Positions 1-12,676 of a DNA stretch of 64,000 nt are shown in pieces. The position numbers and the translations under genes were made by a program. The notes below the pieces were generated by a model. The model had not been told where the DNA came from. It was given only the letters and a program-made list of their open reading frames with translations, and did not search any database. The stretch is from Glycine soja (lineage: Eukaryota > Streptophyta > Magnoliopsida > Fabales > Fabaceae): positions 38,858,547-38,922,546 of the forward strand of contig NC_041016.1 in the NCBI RefSeq assembly GCF_004193775.1, in the 5' to 3' direction. Within the stretch, counting starts at the first letter, position 1, and each line of letters begins with the position of its first letter.

Positions 1-94
1 ACACCATCCTATTCCACAACAGTTAGATTAAAACAAAACACGCAGTTGCTTAATCAACCATTAATTTTCTGTATTCTACTTTTTCTGCTGCCAG

Positions 95-3000
95 TTCATA
101 TCCCCTTTCTATTATTCTGGTTGGAGTTGGTGATGGACCTTGGGAAGACATGAAGAAGTTTGATGACAAGATACCAGCTCGCGACTTTGACAATTTTCAG
201 GTATGGCTACAATAAAAGAATGCTTTGAATGACATTACCTATTTGCATTCTTTGTTATTTCTTTGTTTGTTATAGTAAAAGCTTCTCTTTCCCTTTTTGC
301 AGTTTGTTAACTTCACTGACATAATGGCTAAGAAATCAAGCCCCTCAGAAAAAGAAGCTGCTTTTGCTCTGGCTGCTCTAATGGAGATACCCTTCCAATA
401 TAAAGCAGCCACTGAACTTGGACTACTTGGGTTGGTTCCTTATACACAGGCTTATGTTTCATTAGATGAAAAGTGAAAAATGTGACACCATCTATCCCAA
501 CATACATATAAATAAGAAAAATATATAAAAATATGAAATTTAATTAAATCAATTTTATTCAAATCACATAAACAAATCCACGTGGATAACATGGTCACAT
601 TCACTTCACTGTTATCAAATAAAACTTATTAAAACATCTTTGGCTCAAAATAAGGTCGTCCAAGTTTACAAACGGAAACAAATTAAGCAGCGAAATAAAA
701 TAAAGTAAAATAGCATGTTCAGAACATTATGCAATTAAAACAGAATCTCATGCCCCAATGTCACATCCTATCAGAGCATTATGTCACAACGTCCTCTAGC
801 ACGAGGTTCTTTAAAGTCGTCCACCTAGTCATCTGCTCCCATGAAAACAAGGTTCGAGATCATCACAAAATCTAAACACAAACAACACGTAGGGAGTGAG
901 TTATCATATTTTTAAATAAAATATAGATAAACAAATACATAAGCAAAATACATTATAAAAATATTTATCACATAGTTCAACTTAATACAATTCACGTCAC
1001 TTCATCACTTTATCATTTAAAACTCATTTTTCAATCATCAATTACATTACACATGAATCACACACTCGATTCAAGACGTAACAACACCAATTTCATAATA
1101 AAAAATTCATAGGCATTATGAATCAACTATACTAAGACTCAAGCGTATATGCAATGTGGTACCATGTCAGTGAAAAACAACACCAGGACGCTTAGAAGTA
1201 CATAACAAGACACGCCACACAATGGGTATGTTAGGTCACTCTCACTAAGTAAAATCATAAGGTGACCAGTTAGGGTCATTCTATTTTTCTAGAATGCTCC
1301 AACCATATGAGATCAACATAGGCTTAAAGAAGCTCTCAAACCAAGCGTACTTACCCCCGAGGCCTAGACACCGAAGAATTCGTTAGGGTCCCACCTTCCT
1401 GATTCAGGTCCAACCCCTAAAACAACTTTTGCACGCACATACTGCTCATGAATTATACAATACCAATGACCTCACACTTGTTTTCAAACACGTTTAACAC
1501 ATTGCGCTACAATTTAACACCTCAGGTTCCTAACTTGAAACCCTACACTTTCCTTTTAACACCTTGGGCATTACGCTATAATTTAACACCTCGAGTTCCT
1601 AACTTGGAACCCTACACTTTTCTTTTAACACCTTGGGCATAGACACTTTTCTAAAGGTAAACATCAGTCGGGTTATTGTATAATTCACAACTCACAACAC
1701 AAGTAATTGTCACATCAAGTGTTAACCACACACTTATTCACAACCATATCCCATGTCCACAATTTAACATCTAACAATGTCATAATCCACCATCACATGT
1801 TCACGTGTATCCCACATATTAACATATGCTCAATATATCTCTTACATACAATTTCAATCATAATTTTATGATTTCAATATAACAATTTATCACGTTAATC
1901 TAGTAAATTTTGTCCAAAATACAAACAAATTATACAAAAGTGCTTCTCACAACATGGGGAGTAACACCCACCCCTCAAAAAATTTCACATAATCATATTA
2001 AAATCAAAAGAATCAAAATCATAGGTCAAAAACACGAAAACATCAAGAGTACTCAATTTTATCAACCAATTTGCATTAGGGCATCAATTGGTTTGTCAAA
2101 CACAACAACAATATTGCAATTATACTCATAAAGGAAGAATTAAAATACAATAAACATCCTAAAATAAACCCTAATTTGATTCTCTAATGATCCCTACATA
2201 TGTTCATTCTAACCCCCATTGCGATAAACTCATCTCTTACCTCCAAGCGGCTCATGTGTGTAGTCTGACAGCGATAGTAGCGTCTCTAGTGGTTCCCTAA
2301 GATTCCTCAAGTTTTTCCTCTAGTTGCTCTACTAGGGTTTCCAAGCGTTAGAGAGAAGGAAAAGGGATTGGAGCCTTTCACTTTCTGCGTGCGAGGGGAA
2401 TTTTTCTCTCCACAAACATTATTTTGCAAATCCCAATGGTAGGGATATGCAAAAATGAGTTCCGAACCTGATGTTCAAATTTCACAACGATTCAACGGTT
2501 AATGAGTTTGGAGGCGTAGTTTTATTAGGATGGCTTTGGGTGTATGCGGGAAAAAGATAGAGTTTTGGGAGAGGAAAAAGGGAAAACGAATTTGAGAAGA
2601 AGAGAGTATAGAGACATATCATAAATGTAAAAATTGATCTAATATATCTCTATTTATAACTAGGATACTCTCAGCTTATTATTTATTTTATTTTTTGTTA
2701 TTTTATTATTTTATAAAAAGAAACTCTATTTTACTCCCTATCAAATGAATAAATAAAACATCATTTTTTATTTTCTAAGAACATATATTTATTTTATTTA
2801 TCAAAACCATTATTTTAATTAATAAAACTATTTCTCCTTATTTATTCAATTACAAAAAATCTCATTATTTTCCTAAATCTCTATTTATTTTTAATAAAAT
2901 TCTTTTTAATTTATTTTACGAAAAATGAGGTGTTAGAAAAAATATATGCAATAAATTTTGTGTCCATAATGTGGTTTCCTTCAGACGACTATTTGTTACA

Positions 3001-3872
3001 ACTTTCTATTTGATGATTTTTTTCTTTGTTTTTTGGACAAAAGTCGTGCAACAGGAAGATCAAATAAAATAGTTCCAAGACCTCCTCCAGCACCATATTC
3101 CCAGCTTGTGCCACCAGCTCGTGTTCTGAGCAATACGCCAACTTTCATGGATGATGAAAGAAATCAAATGGTACATATATATATGATTGAAAGTTAGAGT
3201 GATTCATTATATATATTCTCCTTTAGCACTTCCTAATAAGTCAAATTGTGTAAAAAGAACAACATATTTTGGGATACACCCCTATAGTTTTAACACTTTC
3301 TCAACTTGCTCCTTAGACTTTTTCATGTCACTAAACCTATGAATTTTGAGTTCAAGTGAAAAATTGTTAAAGCGACAATTTTAATTGTGGTTAATAAGCC
3401 TAAAACCATAACTAAATTAAGCAAAGCTAATAGAATTTAGCAATTCTAGTGCTTAATTTAGTTATGATTTTAGGCTTATTAACTACAAAATGAGAATTTA
3501 GCAACTTAGCAATTATAGGTACTATTACTCTATGATTTTTGCTCTAGTATAGGGTTATTGGTGGAACAAGGTTTCCTTTTCTATCGAGTTTGAAGTTGAT
3601 TAATAACACTATTTCTTGTGCTTTTATCCAATGAAATTTTGTAGGCATGTGCTATTTGTCTAACAAATAAAAAAGATTTGGCCTTTGGATGTGGTCACAT
3701 GGTGAGCTTCATTAAATTCATGGTCTCTTTCTATTCTGTTGTTGGATAGTTTACTTTATTATTTTTAACAATTTTTGAAATGCAGACTTGTAGAGAATGT
3801 GGATCTAGGTTAACCGATTGTCCGATATGTCGTCAGAGGATCACCAATCGTCTCAGGGTGTTTTCTAGCTGA
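95..3872 (+). CDS. RGLG: RGLG-type E3 ubiquitin ligase (copine/vWA + RING), 3' exons
   Basis: Five exons are visible: 95-200, 303-430, 3044-3170, 3645-3701 and 3786-3872 (stop TGA 3870-3872). All introns have GT..AG ends and the codon phase is kept across every junction. The first two exons encode the end of a copine/von Willebrand A-type domain ([13 protein letters not shown], then FVNFTDIM). Exon three is a proline-rich linker. The last two exons encode a C-terminal C3HC4 RING: CAIC, CGHMTCREC, CPIC. This order, with the RING at the extreme C-terminus, is the plant RGLG family, membrane-associated E3 ligases that attach ubiquitin to substrate proteins and act in hormone and stress signalling. 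The 5' part lies outside the window. The intron 431-3043 is unusually long because it carries an LTR insertion. The reading frame looks intact, so the gene is probably functional. Which RGLG paralogue this is cannot be told from this fragment. Confidence 0.9.
481..2937 (-). mobile_element. Probable solo LTR (Gypsy-type) inside the RGLG intron
   Basis: The left end is TGTGACACC and the right end is GGTGTTAGA, an imperfect terminal inverted repeat of the kind seen in legume Gypsy LTRs that start TGTAACACC on the minus strand. AAAAA flanks both ends (476-480 and 2938-2942), a possible 5 bp target duplication, although it is low complexity. No gag or pol reading frame is present in the 2.46 kb, which fits a solo LTR left after LTR-LTR recombination. 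The minus-strand start would be TC rather than TG, so one end base has mutated. Orientation is inferred from that terminus. Confidence 0.6.
1502..1639. repeat. 69 bp tandem duplication within the solo LTR
   Basis: Two adjacent copies, 1502-1570 and 1571-1639, each run from TTGCGCTA or TTACGCTA to CCTTGGGCA and differ at a handful of positions. The duplication creates a short repetitive reading frame that is not a gene. Confidence 0.85.
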
Positions 3873-4754
3873 TTGAAGAATGGAAAAATGTATAATGTAT
3901 AATTTGACTAAGGTTATGTTTAGATGAATTTCTCCTAAAACTGTTTGTTTAGATAATATTTTTCATAAGTATTTATAGGAGAAGAAAATAAGAAAGTAAA
4001 ATAAATTGAGTTTCTCCCATGAGTTAAAATCAACATTTCACTTCAACTTTTGGAAAAGTTCGATGGAAGAACTTGTATATAAGTTAAAGTGCATAAATTA
4101 TTTTTAACTTATGAAAGAAACTTAATTTGGTTTACATTTAATTTTTTTTTTTTGTAAGACCTTATGGAATATTTATCTGAACAGGGCTAAGAAGATAAGT
4201 GTCTTCTATACATTTGTTGGTGTGGCTTTCAAGAGTGCCCAAGAACAACCGTGTTATTGCATAGAAAAGGTGGCTTCGCAATGTAGGGATGATTTAGGAG
4301 TCGAGAAAATTGTGCATGTATTTGTTAGTAGTTGTTCAATTAGGCCATGTCCCATGTGTCTGAATTTGAATAATTGTATTTTAACTAATGCACATTGTAC
4401 ATATTATTTATATGTACCTATGTTAAAACTTTATGTATGGTTAGAGATTGTGCAAAATATCCATTGGAATCCCATACTTGCTATTATATTCTACAAGTTA
4501 AGGACTAAGAGAATTCTATGATTTTGAGCATGTTAAATCAAAGAGATTGAAGATTTGAATATTAGTCTTAGGATCTTTTGGTTTTAATAATTTGATAGTG
4601 CCAAATAAGTTTGTAAATATGTGACACTTGTATTGAATATTTTTAGATTAGGCATGCCAAATATTTTAGACTTATTTTTATTATCCATGTTTAGTAGAAA
4701 TCAAACATGATAAGATAATTGTATTAATCTCAAAGATTCTTAGAAGCAATAAGT
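3873..4754 (+). other. 3' UTR and downstream flank of the RGLG gene
   Basis: AT-rich DNA after the stop codon, with a T11 tract near 4142. A 99-codon open frame at 4222-4521 has no recognisable domain and no supporting neighbour, so I do not call it a gene. The transcript end cannot be fixed by eye. Confidence 0.5.
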
Positions 4755-5140
4755 TCGACACAGTGTAATCGATTATCAAATTTAGTAATCAATTACAAAA
4801 TGTTAGAACAAGCAACAAAACTCACTTCTCTTGAAATTTGACAAGAATCATCGAATTAATCGATTACCATTTTCAGTAATTGATTACATTAGCCAATTTC
4901 AGTAGAAGGAAGTCTTTGTTACTTGAGATAATTGATTACCACATTTAGTAATCGATTAGATTATGTCTTGGAACTTTAAGAGCTCTCTATGTGTCGAAAT
5001 AATTGATTACCATGTTTGATAATCATTATTCCATAACCATAAAAGCTTGAGAAGTTCTCTGAGAAACAAGAAAATCAATTACCACATTTCTAGAAATGCA
5101 AAACAAGAGGGATTCGAACAAATTAATCGATTACCACATT
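4755..5140. repeat. Cluster of degenerate TAATCGATTACC / GGTAATCGATTA units
   Basis: About six imperfect copies of a short inverted unit are spaced roughly 50-90 bp apart: near 4766, 4857, 4930, 5005, 5076 and 5122. Several have the form of TAATCGATTACC, a short AT-rich spacer, then AGTAATCGATTA. The stretch is probably part of a decayed LTR. Confidence 0.6.
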
Positions 5141-6249
5141 TGATTTTAAGAATCACTTTCTGAAAGTCATCTAAGGGAATCAATATGCATTTCAACAAGA
5201 GATTCATGTTGATCAAGATTCATTCATTCTTCATCATGGTTTGATAATCAAAGGAAGAACCTAAAGATGTCATGATCTGCAAATCAAGGTGTATTCAATC
5301 TAATTTTGATTTTTTTAGATTCTAACCTTGATTAGGGTTATCAAGGGTTTGTGTGAAATGATAGGGTTTCAACTCTAGATCCTTCTCTTGTAGGGTTCAA
5401 GGGAATTGTAGAATTTTAGGGAATTGCATGTGCATAGTGTTTGTACTTGGTTTTCTATTAGTGGAAGCTCTAAGGGGTCTTAGAACAACTAGATGTAGGT
5501 TCTCTTAAGGACTGAACCAATATAAATTCTAGTGTGATTGTCTCTCTCTCTAAACCTTTGTTTTATTAATCAATCTTGGTAATGGAATTGATATGAAATG
5601 GCCATAAAACTCTATTTTTCATTTGTTTGTGTATTCATTGTTTTCATTGATTGAAAATCTTTTACAAGTTTTTGATAAAACCTTGATTACAATGGGGGAT
5701 ATGGCTTAATTGAATCTAAATAATGATTAGGTAAATATTTTGCAAAGAATATATTCAACTGCTCCTTTCTAGATTCCTGGTTATTCCAACAGAGCATAGA
5801 CATGAATTTATACAAAATAACTTATAGTTTCTATGCTAGGGGTATGTGTGAATTACAATCTCTAAGATATAGGCGTATGTGTTAGAATTCTCAGAATTAA
5901 AGGACAGGGCCACCTCCAGAAAGGTAGACAGAGTATGAGAACTTTTTCAAACTTTTCTCCTTTTTATTCCATTTTCAAACTTTGTATATGTTTAATATGC
6001 TATACAAATGACAATTAAGCATACCAAGTTTAACAAATAACATGTCCTTAACAACACCTGTTGATTAACCTCTGATCCTAGTGAATGAAATCATCCTAAT
6101 CACGTTGTCTCCTTACCACTCTCTTAGGTATTTTCCACTTTCCCTCTTGATTTTATAAACCATTACAACCCCCTAATCATTATCAATCACATGCTAAAAT
6201 ACAGGGTCTCTAGTATACCTTATATTCATTCAATACAAGTGTGTTATCA
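5141..6249. mobile_element. Decayed LTR-type sequence, unassigned
   Basis: No coding region is recognisable. The stretch around 5430-5570 (GGGGTCTTAGAAC, ATGTAGGT, CTCTCTCTCT) resembles the R/U5 part of legume Copia LTRs. The right end GTGTTATCA at 6241-6249 abuts a polypyrimidine tract that reads as a polypurine tract on the minus strand. It is therefore a candidate for the start of a minus-strand 3' LTR. The left boundary was not found. Confidence 0.35.
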
Positions 6250-6331
6250 TTACTCTCCCCTTCCAAACCTTCCTTGTCCTTAAGGTGGCAAGTACCCTTC
6301 AATTCATCCATTCCTCCCAAGATGTATTGTA
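6250..6331 (-). pseudogene. Remnant of the end of a Gypsy pol frame plus polypurine tract
   Basis: Read on the minus strand the stretch gives CHLKDKEGLEGE, close to the last residues that many legume Gypsy polyproteins carry just before their polypurine tract (GGAAGGGGAGAG). A putative LTR start TGATAACA follows at 6249 going left. Only about 25 codons survive, so the assignment rests on the tail motif and its position. Confidence 0.4.
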
Positions 6332-6439
6332 ACACCCCAGATTCTAGTTCAAAACATTTCTTGGAAAACTCTCATTCTCATTAATTCTTTTTATTCTTGA
6401 AATACATGTCAATAAACTAATATTTTCTTCAAAACTCGA

Positions 6440-6440
<1 letters not shown>

Positions 6441-6508
<68 letters not shown>
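6441..6508. repeat. (TA)34 microsatellite
   Basis: An uninterrupted TA dinucleotide run. It lies about 110 bp inside sequence that begins TGTAACACCCC at 6332, a typical legume Gypsy LTR start. Confidence 0.95.
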
Positions 6509-6512
<4 letters not shown>

Positions 6513-8312
6513 GCGGATAAACTTTATTGTAAAACTTGTGTAAATAAATTCTATTAAAATGTATAAAAGCAGATTAACATCATTTCTTGAAAGTCAATAC
6601 AATTAAAAATAAATTTGTAACAAATTTACAATAATCACAACCTTTGGAAAGATATGAACCTTGCAATAGAATAATCAAATACAAGGGTGAAATAACATAG
6701 TCTTCGTACATAATAATAAAAAATACCATAGTACTATGTCATAGGAAAATAAAATGTGATTACAACCTATAAATGTCTAAAAGTAAGTTTAACATGTAAA
6801 TCTATAACAAATATGACTATCTGAACCTGGGTACACCCAACTTTAAAATAGATACATCCAAAAGAAAACCTAGGTCTCAGAGCTAACATCTACCCGACCC
6901 AAGGTACCAAAATGTATCTAAGGCGGATCCTTGGAAGGATCATCTTCATCCTCCTTAGATAAAGGCTCTAACTACCACAACAACTATTTGCACTCATCTA
7001 TCTCTGCAAGCATGAGATCATCATGGTCGCCTCTGACGTCGGCACCTGAAAGTTTTTGGTTGTAGGGGTGAATTCTCTGCTCCTCAAACAACACACAAAG
7101 CATACAACTTACATAATCATGGTGTATGGTTTTTCTAGGCAAACAACACTTTTGATGCCCTAGAGTGCATAACTATCATACTTGACATAAATGACTAAAT
7201 ACTTAGCACCATTGACTATCACTCTTGACACAATTAAATACTACACTTGACATCATTGATAATAACACTAGAAAAAATTGACTGTCACACTTGACACATA
7301 ATAGGGCCCAACAATGCCACCTAGCCTCCCAGGTATTGGTGGTCTTACACAACCATATGGATGACAATAAGGAGTGATAGCCACATACCGGTACAACATA
7401 TATTGATCTCCAAGCTCCCAACTCCAAAAAGTATAGTCTCAAAACCCATCAAGAGTAGCAAAGTGAGGCCTGAGAGTTCCCTGTGCCAAATGAGTGCACC
7501 AAATGCTAGGTAGTCACCACTTGCTAATTCCCCTAGGTTCTTCGAACCTCTCTACCCACTATACCTTGTAAACCATCCATTTCTCAAAATGAACCTCACC
7601 ATCTCATAGATGGATCATAATCATATACCTCACAATCTTATAGACAGAATCTAACCATAACTACACCATCTCACAGATGAAACCTAATAACAAAACACAA
7701 CATCTCATAGATGAGGCAAAACTAATGGTTCCTTACTCTTCTTCAATCTTCTTGCATCTTTCCACTACATTGTGTGCATAGCTCTCATGCTGCGTACATC
7801 ACACAAAATAAACATTCATACACACACAAAGAGATATGAGGCCCAAGCCTATGTACTTCTCTCTGGGAACCATTCTAGGCCTCTAAAGTGATAGAAATCA
7901 TTTTTCACACAAATCTACCAAAAATTTGGAATCATAACAACTATATTTACAACATCCTAAAATTTATAACAAGCAATTTGTCAAGGGTCAGAAACCCCCG
8001 GACTCAAACCAAAATGTGTACTGGTGAATATCAATATATTGCAGAAATATAAATCACACACTACAAATACAAGTGTCGAAGTTCATACTCTCTCGGTCTT
8101 AGGCATTCATAAGCAACAATAAAATTTCATTGTCCATTCATATCTTAGTAGTCACACTAGCAAGCAATATATTCACTTAAAGTATACCAATAATAATCAG
8201 ACACACATACCATCAATCTCAGCATTGAACATGACATTCACCTTATATCTCAACAATCAAATTAACAGTATCCATAACATTTTGAGCCATAACAGTAACC
8301 ATCAGAGAACAA
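6509..8312. other. Non-coding, LTR-like repeat DNA
   Basis: No supported gene. The sequence following TGTAACACCCC at 6332 looks like LTR or leader DNA of an old Gypsy-type element. Short local repeats are visible, such as four copies of CATCTCATAGATG-like units at 7590-7715 and CACTTGACA-like units at 7170-7300. No second LTR or target duplication was found for it. Confidence 0.4.
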
Positions 8313-8955
8313 TTGGAATTTTGAAAATAAAATCTGGTGTATGAGATATGATATTTTCACCAAAGCAGTAAAGTTTGTTGGAGTAGAATTCGCTTAGGCG
8401 AGCAAAATTTTGCCCAAGAGAGTCTTAGTTGGATCAGCTTGCCCATGCGAGCAACACTTTTCCTGAGCGAGTCTTGTAGACCACAAATTCATCCAGCAGC
8501 ATTAAAAAACCATTTTGCTTCTATCTTCTTCCCCAAACCCTCACCCAACACCCCCAACCTCCTCCTCCACCGCCACCGACCATCGGTGACTGCCACGAGC
8601 TGTGGTTACTTGTCGCAAGACCACTGCACGTTTAGACCATTGGAATTTTCAAAATAAAATATGGAGTATGAGATATGATATTTTCACCGAAGTAGTAAAG
8701 CTTGTTGGAGTAGAATTTTGCTAGGCGAGCAAAATTTTGCCCAAGCAAGTCTTAGTTGGATTAGCTCGCCTATGCGAGCAACACTTTTCTTGAGTGAGTT
8801 TTGCAAACCACAAATACGTCCAATAGCGTAAAACAACCATTTTGCTTCCATCTTCTTCCCCAAACCCTCACCCAACACCCCCAATCTCCTCCTCCACCGC
8901 CACCAACCATCGGTGACTGCCACGAGCTGTGTTGCTTGCCGCAAGACCATTGCAC
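8313..8955. repeat. 326 bp tandem duplication
   Basis: Copy one runs 8313-8638 and copy two 8639-8955. Both start ATTGGAATTTT and end near CCACTGCAC or CCATTGCAC, with a constant 326 bp offset at each end. Both hold TTAGGCGAGC or CTAGGCGAGC, CTTGCCCATGCGAGC-like elements and a CCTCCTCCACCGCCACC tract. Short open frames on both strands here are by-products of the repeat. Confidence 0.85.
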
Positions 8956-9798
8956 AGAAAGGAACTCTTTAATCAGAGCAGAATCTTTAAAACTCAACAC
9001 GAGTATTCTTTAAAGAAAAGAGCCTCCAATCCTCCCTTCATGGTTTCTTTCAAGTAATTGTGATTTCTAAGCCTTCTCCTAGTTAGTTTGAGTCTATGTA
9101 TCTCTTGTGACTTGGGTACCATTATTGGATGTTTTTACACTTCATTTGAAAAATCCTTGAAAATGAGACGTTGTAAAAGTTGCCTTTTTATAAAATAGAC
9201 TTTGTTTTTGTAACTTTCATTGAACCCTGGTCATAGTGGTGTGGTCAGAATTTCAAAATGACATATCTTTGATGTGGATCTCAAATCACCCCTTTAGCTC
9301 CTTTTAAAATTGAATGGGTATTTGACCCCAAAAGTTTATATTAACCTTGTCTTTGAAATCTATACTAAATTATCTTCAATTTGGTATATAGACCTCTTTG
9401 TTTAGACGAACGGACATGAATCTAAGAGATCTCAGAACAACACCGCAAGGAAAAAATAAAGAGATATAGATAGGTAAGGGGAGTTTATCGTTTGTTTACA
9501 GCTTTTGATACCATAGTTGGGATTAGGGAATCCAATTATGGGGATGTATGTCTATCCCTATGCATGCTGGTTTTCAAGAAAAACTATGTTTTTAACTAAT
9601 GGGATGTGATATATTTGTGTCGCAAATGTGATCTGTTCTATGGAGTTTGTTTGAGAAACTTGGTGTCCAAAGTTTATCCCCTATTTTGAGCAAAAATAAC
9701 TCCTTTGGGGTTTTGTTTGGGTTAAAATTGGAAAATTCTTCATGTAACTAAGTCTTACTGATAAGAGCAATTTGATCATTTCATAGCAACTATCTCAG
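8956..9798. other. Unassigned non-coding repeat DNA left of element A
   Basis: No gene or clear element boundary was seen. The text is AT-rich and similar in character to LTR or leader DNA. Element A was inserted at its right end, where the target AATGG was duplicated. Confidence 0.4.
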
Positions 9799-9803
9799 AA
9801 TGG

Positions 9804-10778
9804 TGATGCAATCTGACCCCGCAAGGGCATTGGATAGAAGACTCCAAGAAGATTGGGCCAGAGATGCAAGAGAAGGCCCTAGGGTTCTCATGAGCCTTAG
9901 GGTAGATTTCAGGCCCATGGGCTAAGTATGAGCCCACTTATCTTTGTACACATTAGATTAAGGTTTCATTATTTTTGGGCCTTGTATTTACGGCTCCATA
10001 ATATAGGTAAGGTACACTAGAAATGTAAGATTTTTCAGCCCTTGTATTTTAGGGCACCTAGACTAGTGTTTTGTATTAGGGGTAGTTTTGTAATTTCACA
10101 TGCACTAAGTGAATATTTGATGTGTATGGTTGGAAATAAATTTAATTGAATTGGAAGAAGCCCAATCCAATTAAATTTTAGAGGGGGAGGTGAGCATTTG
10201 CTTACTACACACCATTGCCACATCATATAGTCACATTTTGTGTATGTCCTTCATGCTTTACATGTCTCATGACACCTAAGCACACTTAGTGGAGAATATT
10301 GGAATTGATCTTGGATTAGTGGGCTGAATCATAACTAAAATTCACTAATCATAATTATTAAAATATTGGCTCAAAAGTTTGGCTCCACAAATTCAATTTC
10401 AAATTCAAGTGAAATTTGAATTGAAATTCAAATTTCCCTCCAATTTTGTATGACACTTAGGCTATAAATAGAGGTCATGTCTGTGCATTTTTTGGAACTT
10501 TGATCATTTGAAAATTAAACTTCAGATTTCAGAGCTCTCTTAGAGCACAAAATTTCGGGCTCTTCTCTCCCTCTCCCTTTATTCATCTCATTCTTCCTCC
10601 AAGCTCTTATCCATGGCCTCCTGTGGTGGTGAGCTTCTTCTAGACTCATCTTCTCCTTGAAGCGGCGTCTCATCTCTCTCTTTTTTCTCAATTCTGTTGC
10701 CATTCATCTTCCAAGAAGCAAAGGAATCCATTGATGAAGAAGATCCTAGGCCTACAAGCTCCAATGGAGCTTACATAA
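9804..10778 (+). repeat. Element A 5' LTR
   Basis: 975 bp, TGATGCAATC to GCTTACATAA. It contains GCTATAAATAGAGG (TATA box) at 10461 and a dyad-rich stretch at 10386-10436, where AAATTCAA and TTGAATTT units alternate. Confidence 0.92.
10463..10470 (+). promoter_or_regulatory. TATA box of element A 5' LTR
   Basis: TATAAATA in the last third of the LTR. The same octamer is present in the 3' LTR (15000-15007) and in reverse orientation in the C LTR (45361-45368). The B LTRs carry the shorter match TATTTATA on plus at 36586-36593 and 40991-40998. It fits the expected LTR promoter position. Confidence 0.65.
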
Positions 10779-10796
10779 TGTGGTATCAAGAGCATC
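10779..10796 (+). other. Primer binding site of element A (tRNA-Met type)
   Basis: TGTGGTATCAAGAGCATC directly follows the 5' LTR. It matches the plant initiator tRNA-Met primer site TGGTATCAGAGC with one inserted A. The corresponding site in element C, TGGTATCAGAGCATC on the minus strand, is perfect. Confidence 0.8.
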
Positions 10797-12676
10797 TTCA
10801 TCTAGGTGATGTTCTTTTGCTTCCTCTATCTTTTTGTTCGGTGAATTATCTTTAATTCCTTGTTCTTCATCTTATTATCCATGTACATCCTCCATTGTCT
10901 TGTAGTTTGGTGCTCTTTAAAGTAGATTAAAAAAAAAAATAAACCGATTAAATCTTAGATCTACACTTGTTCTTGCATTTCAATGGTTCAAATTTTGTAG
11001 ATCTACTCCTGAATCATGTTTTTGTGTTGATTTTAGGTTCTATCATTTTTCATTCATAATATTCTTGTGCTGAACCTTTAGATCTAAATTTTCTTCCAAA
11101 ATATTGATTAGAAAAAAAAACAAAAAAATCTAAGTGTAAATCACTTAATCCATGTTGTCTTAGAGTCATGTTTAGTCATAGTAATTGTCACATTATGCTC
11201 TAAGTTTGTGTTGAATTTTTATCTTGTTTATTGAATTCTAGATACATTTTTTCATGTATTATTGTCATTCTTAGCCTATCTTTTGAATTTTGAGTGTAAT
11301 TCATGCATGTTATTTAGTTCATAACATGTTCTAAATCAATTCCTAGAAGTAGTCTTGTTGTTGAACTCTTTTTTTGTTTTGTAAGATTCCTACATGATGC
11401 CTATGATGAAGTTGAGTTGTGGTGCTGAGTTGTGGCTGGATTTGTGAATCAAATAAGTCTTAAGCTCTCTTGAATTGTGTTATTCAATATAATTGACCAT
11501 AAGCAAACACAAATTGTAACTATCCAAGCCTTAAGCAACATAAACACTACTCTTGATTTCTAGGTTGAAATCGCTGGTGCTGGCAGCTTGAACATACAAA
11601 CTTATATAAATTACTAGGAATTGGTCACTACTTTTTTTGAGCTTAAATTTTTACTGAATTTTATAGACATCTGGATTAAAATTATGAAAAAAGAACCAAG
11701 CGATTTGGATTAAAGGAAAAAATAATAAAAATCACACAAGTTGGCAGAAAAATCAGTGTCCATGAAAAAAAAGTGAAAGGGAAGTGTGCTTGTTGTTTTG
11801 GCACGAAATTTGTTTTATAATTGGTGCCTATTTTATACCAATCCTAGTTCTGAAATTTCAATTGAAAATTACTGTGAATGCAAGTTCAAAAACTAGAGGT
11901 TTCTTGAGTTTTTTTTTTTAGTTTTTTTTACTCTACTCTAGAGCCATTCTAAGTTTCTCTTTGAGTCCTTGCTTGCTTTTATGTGCTTTTCATTGCTTTA
12001 ATTGTTGAATAATCCTTGAAAATTTGTCTTGTTAAAACTCTATTGGTTTAGCTTTCATTTCATTTTTTTGGTCTTTGGTTATTGCTTGTCTCTTTGTTTC
12101 CTTGTTTGTGAGTTGCCATATAGGGAATTGGAAAGGAGGATTGGTGCCATCCCTTGAGTCAAGAAGTAAGGGGAAAACCACCTTAAGAGCTATTCGACTA
12201 AGAAGCACTCCATATTAAGTGAATCACCAAAGAGAGAACAACCACCAAAATTGAGGACCTTTTTGTAATTTTGTAATTGACAATTTACTTACTTTCATTG
12301 CTTTCTAATTTTGTAACAAAAAGGCCTTTAATTGGAAGTAAGTTGGGAGCCTCCAATAGGTCACCCTACTTTCATTTGTATGTAATAATTTTAGGCAATT
12401 TTCCCTTAGGATTGTGAGTGTTTTGTTGGGAACTTTAAATGTGGTCATCTAAACACTCTTAGGATTCACCTAGTTTACATTTCTTGCTTACTTTCATAGC
12501 TTATTTCCTTTACCTTCCATTGTCAAACCGCCTAGATAGCTTGCCTTTTACCAATTAGTTTTTACCTTATCTTTCACACCTCTTTTAGTGTTTACTTTGG
12601 ATAGTTTCAACCATAGTTTCTTTTACCTTTTGTTTTCAAACCCCCAACAAGCAAGAACCCCAACTTATAAACCAAC
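10797..12676 (+). other. Untranslated leader of element A
   Basis: About 1.9 kb of T-rich DNA between primer site and gag start, without a supported reading frame. Elements B (38754-40620) and C (43148-45028) have leaders of similar length and related text on the minus strand, so the long leader is a family trait. Confidence 0.6.

Noticed and set aside
4222..4521. 99-codon open frame after the RGLG gene
   Set aside because: No known domain, no start context or neighbour, and it lies in 3' flanking DNA.
7203..7442. 79-codon minus frame with many cysteines
   Set aside because: Falls in LTR-like DNA with short direct repeats; composition rather than a gene.
8439..9013. Four overlapping frames on both strands
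   Set aside because: All lie within the 326 bp tandem duplication and translate the repeat.
10779..10796. Possible tRNA gene fragment
   Set aside because: Only the 3'-end complement of tRNA-Met is present, as expected for a primer site; no cloverleaf.
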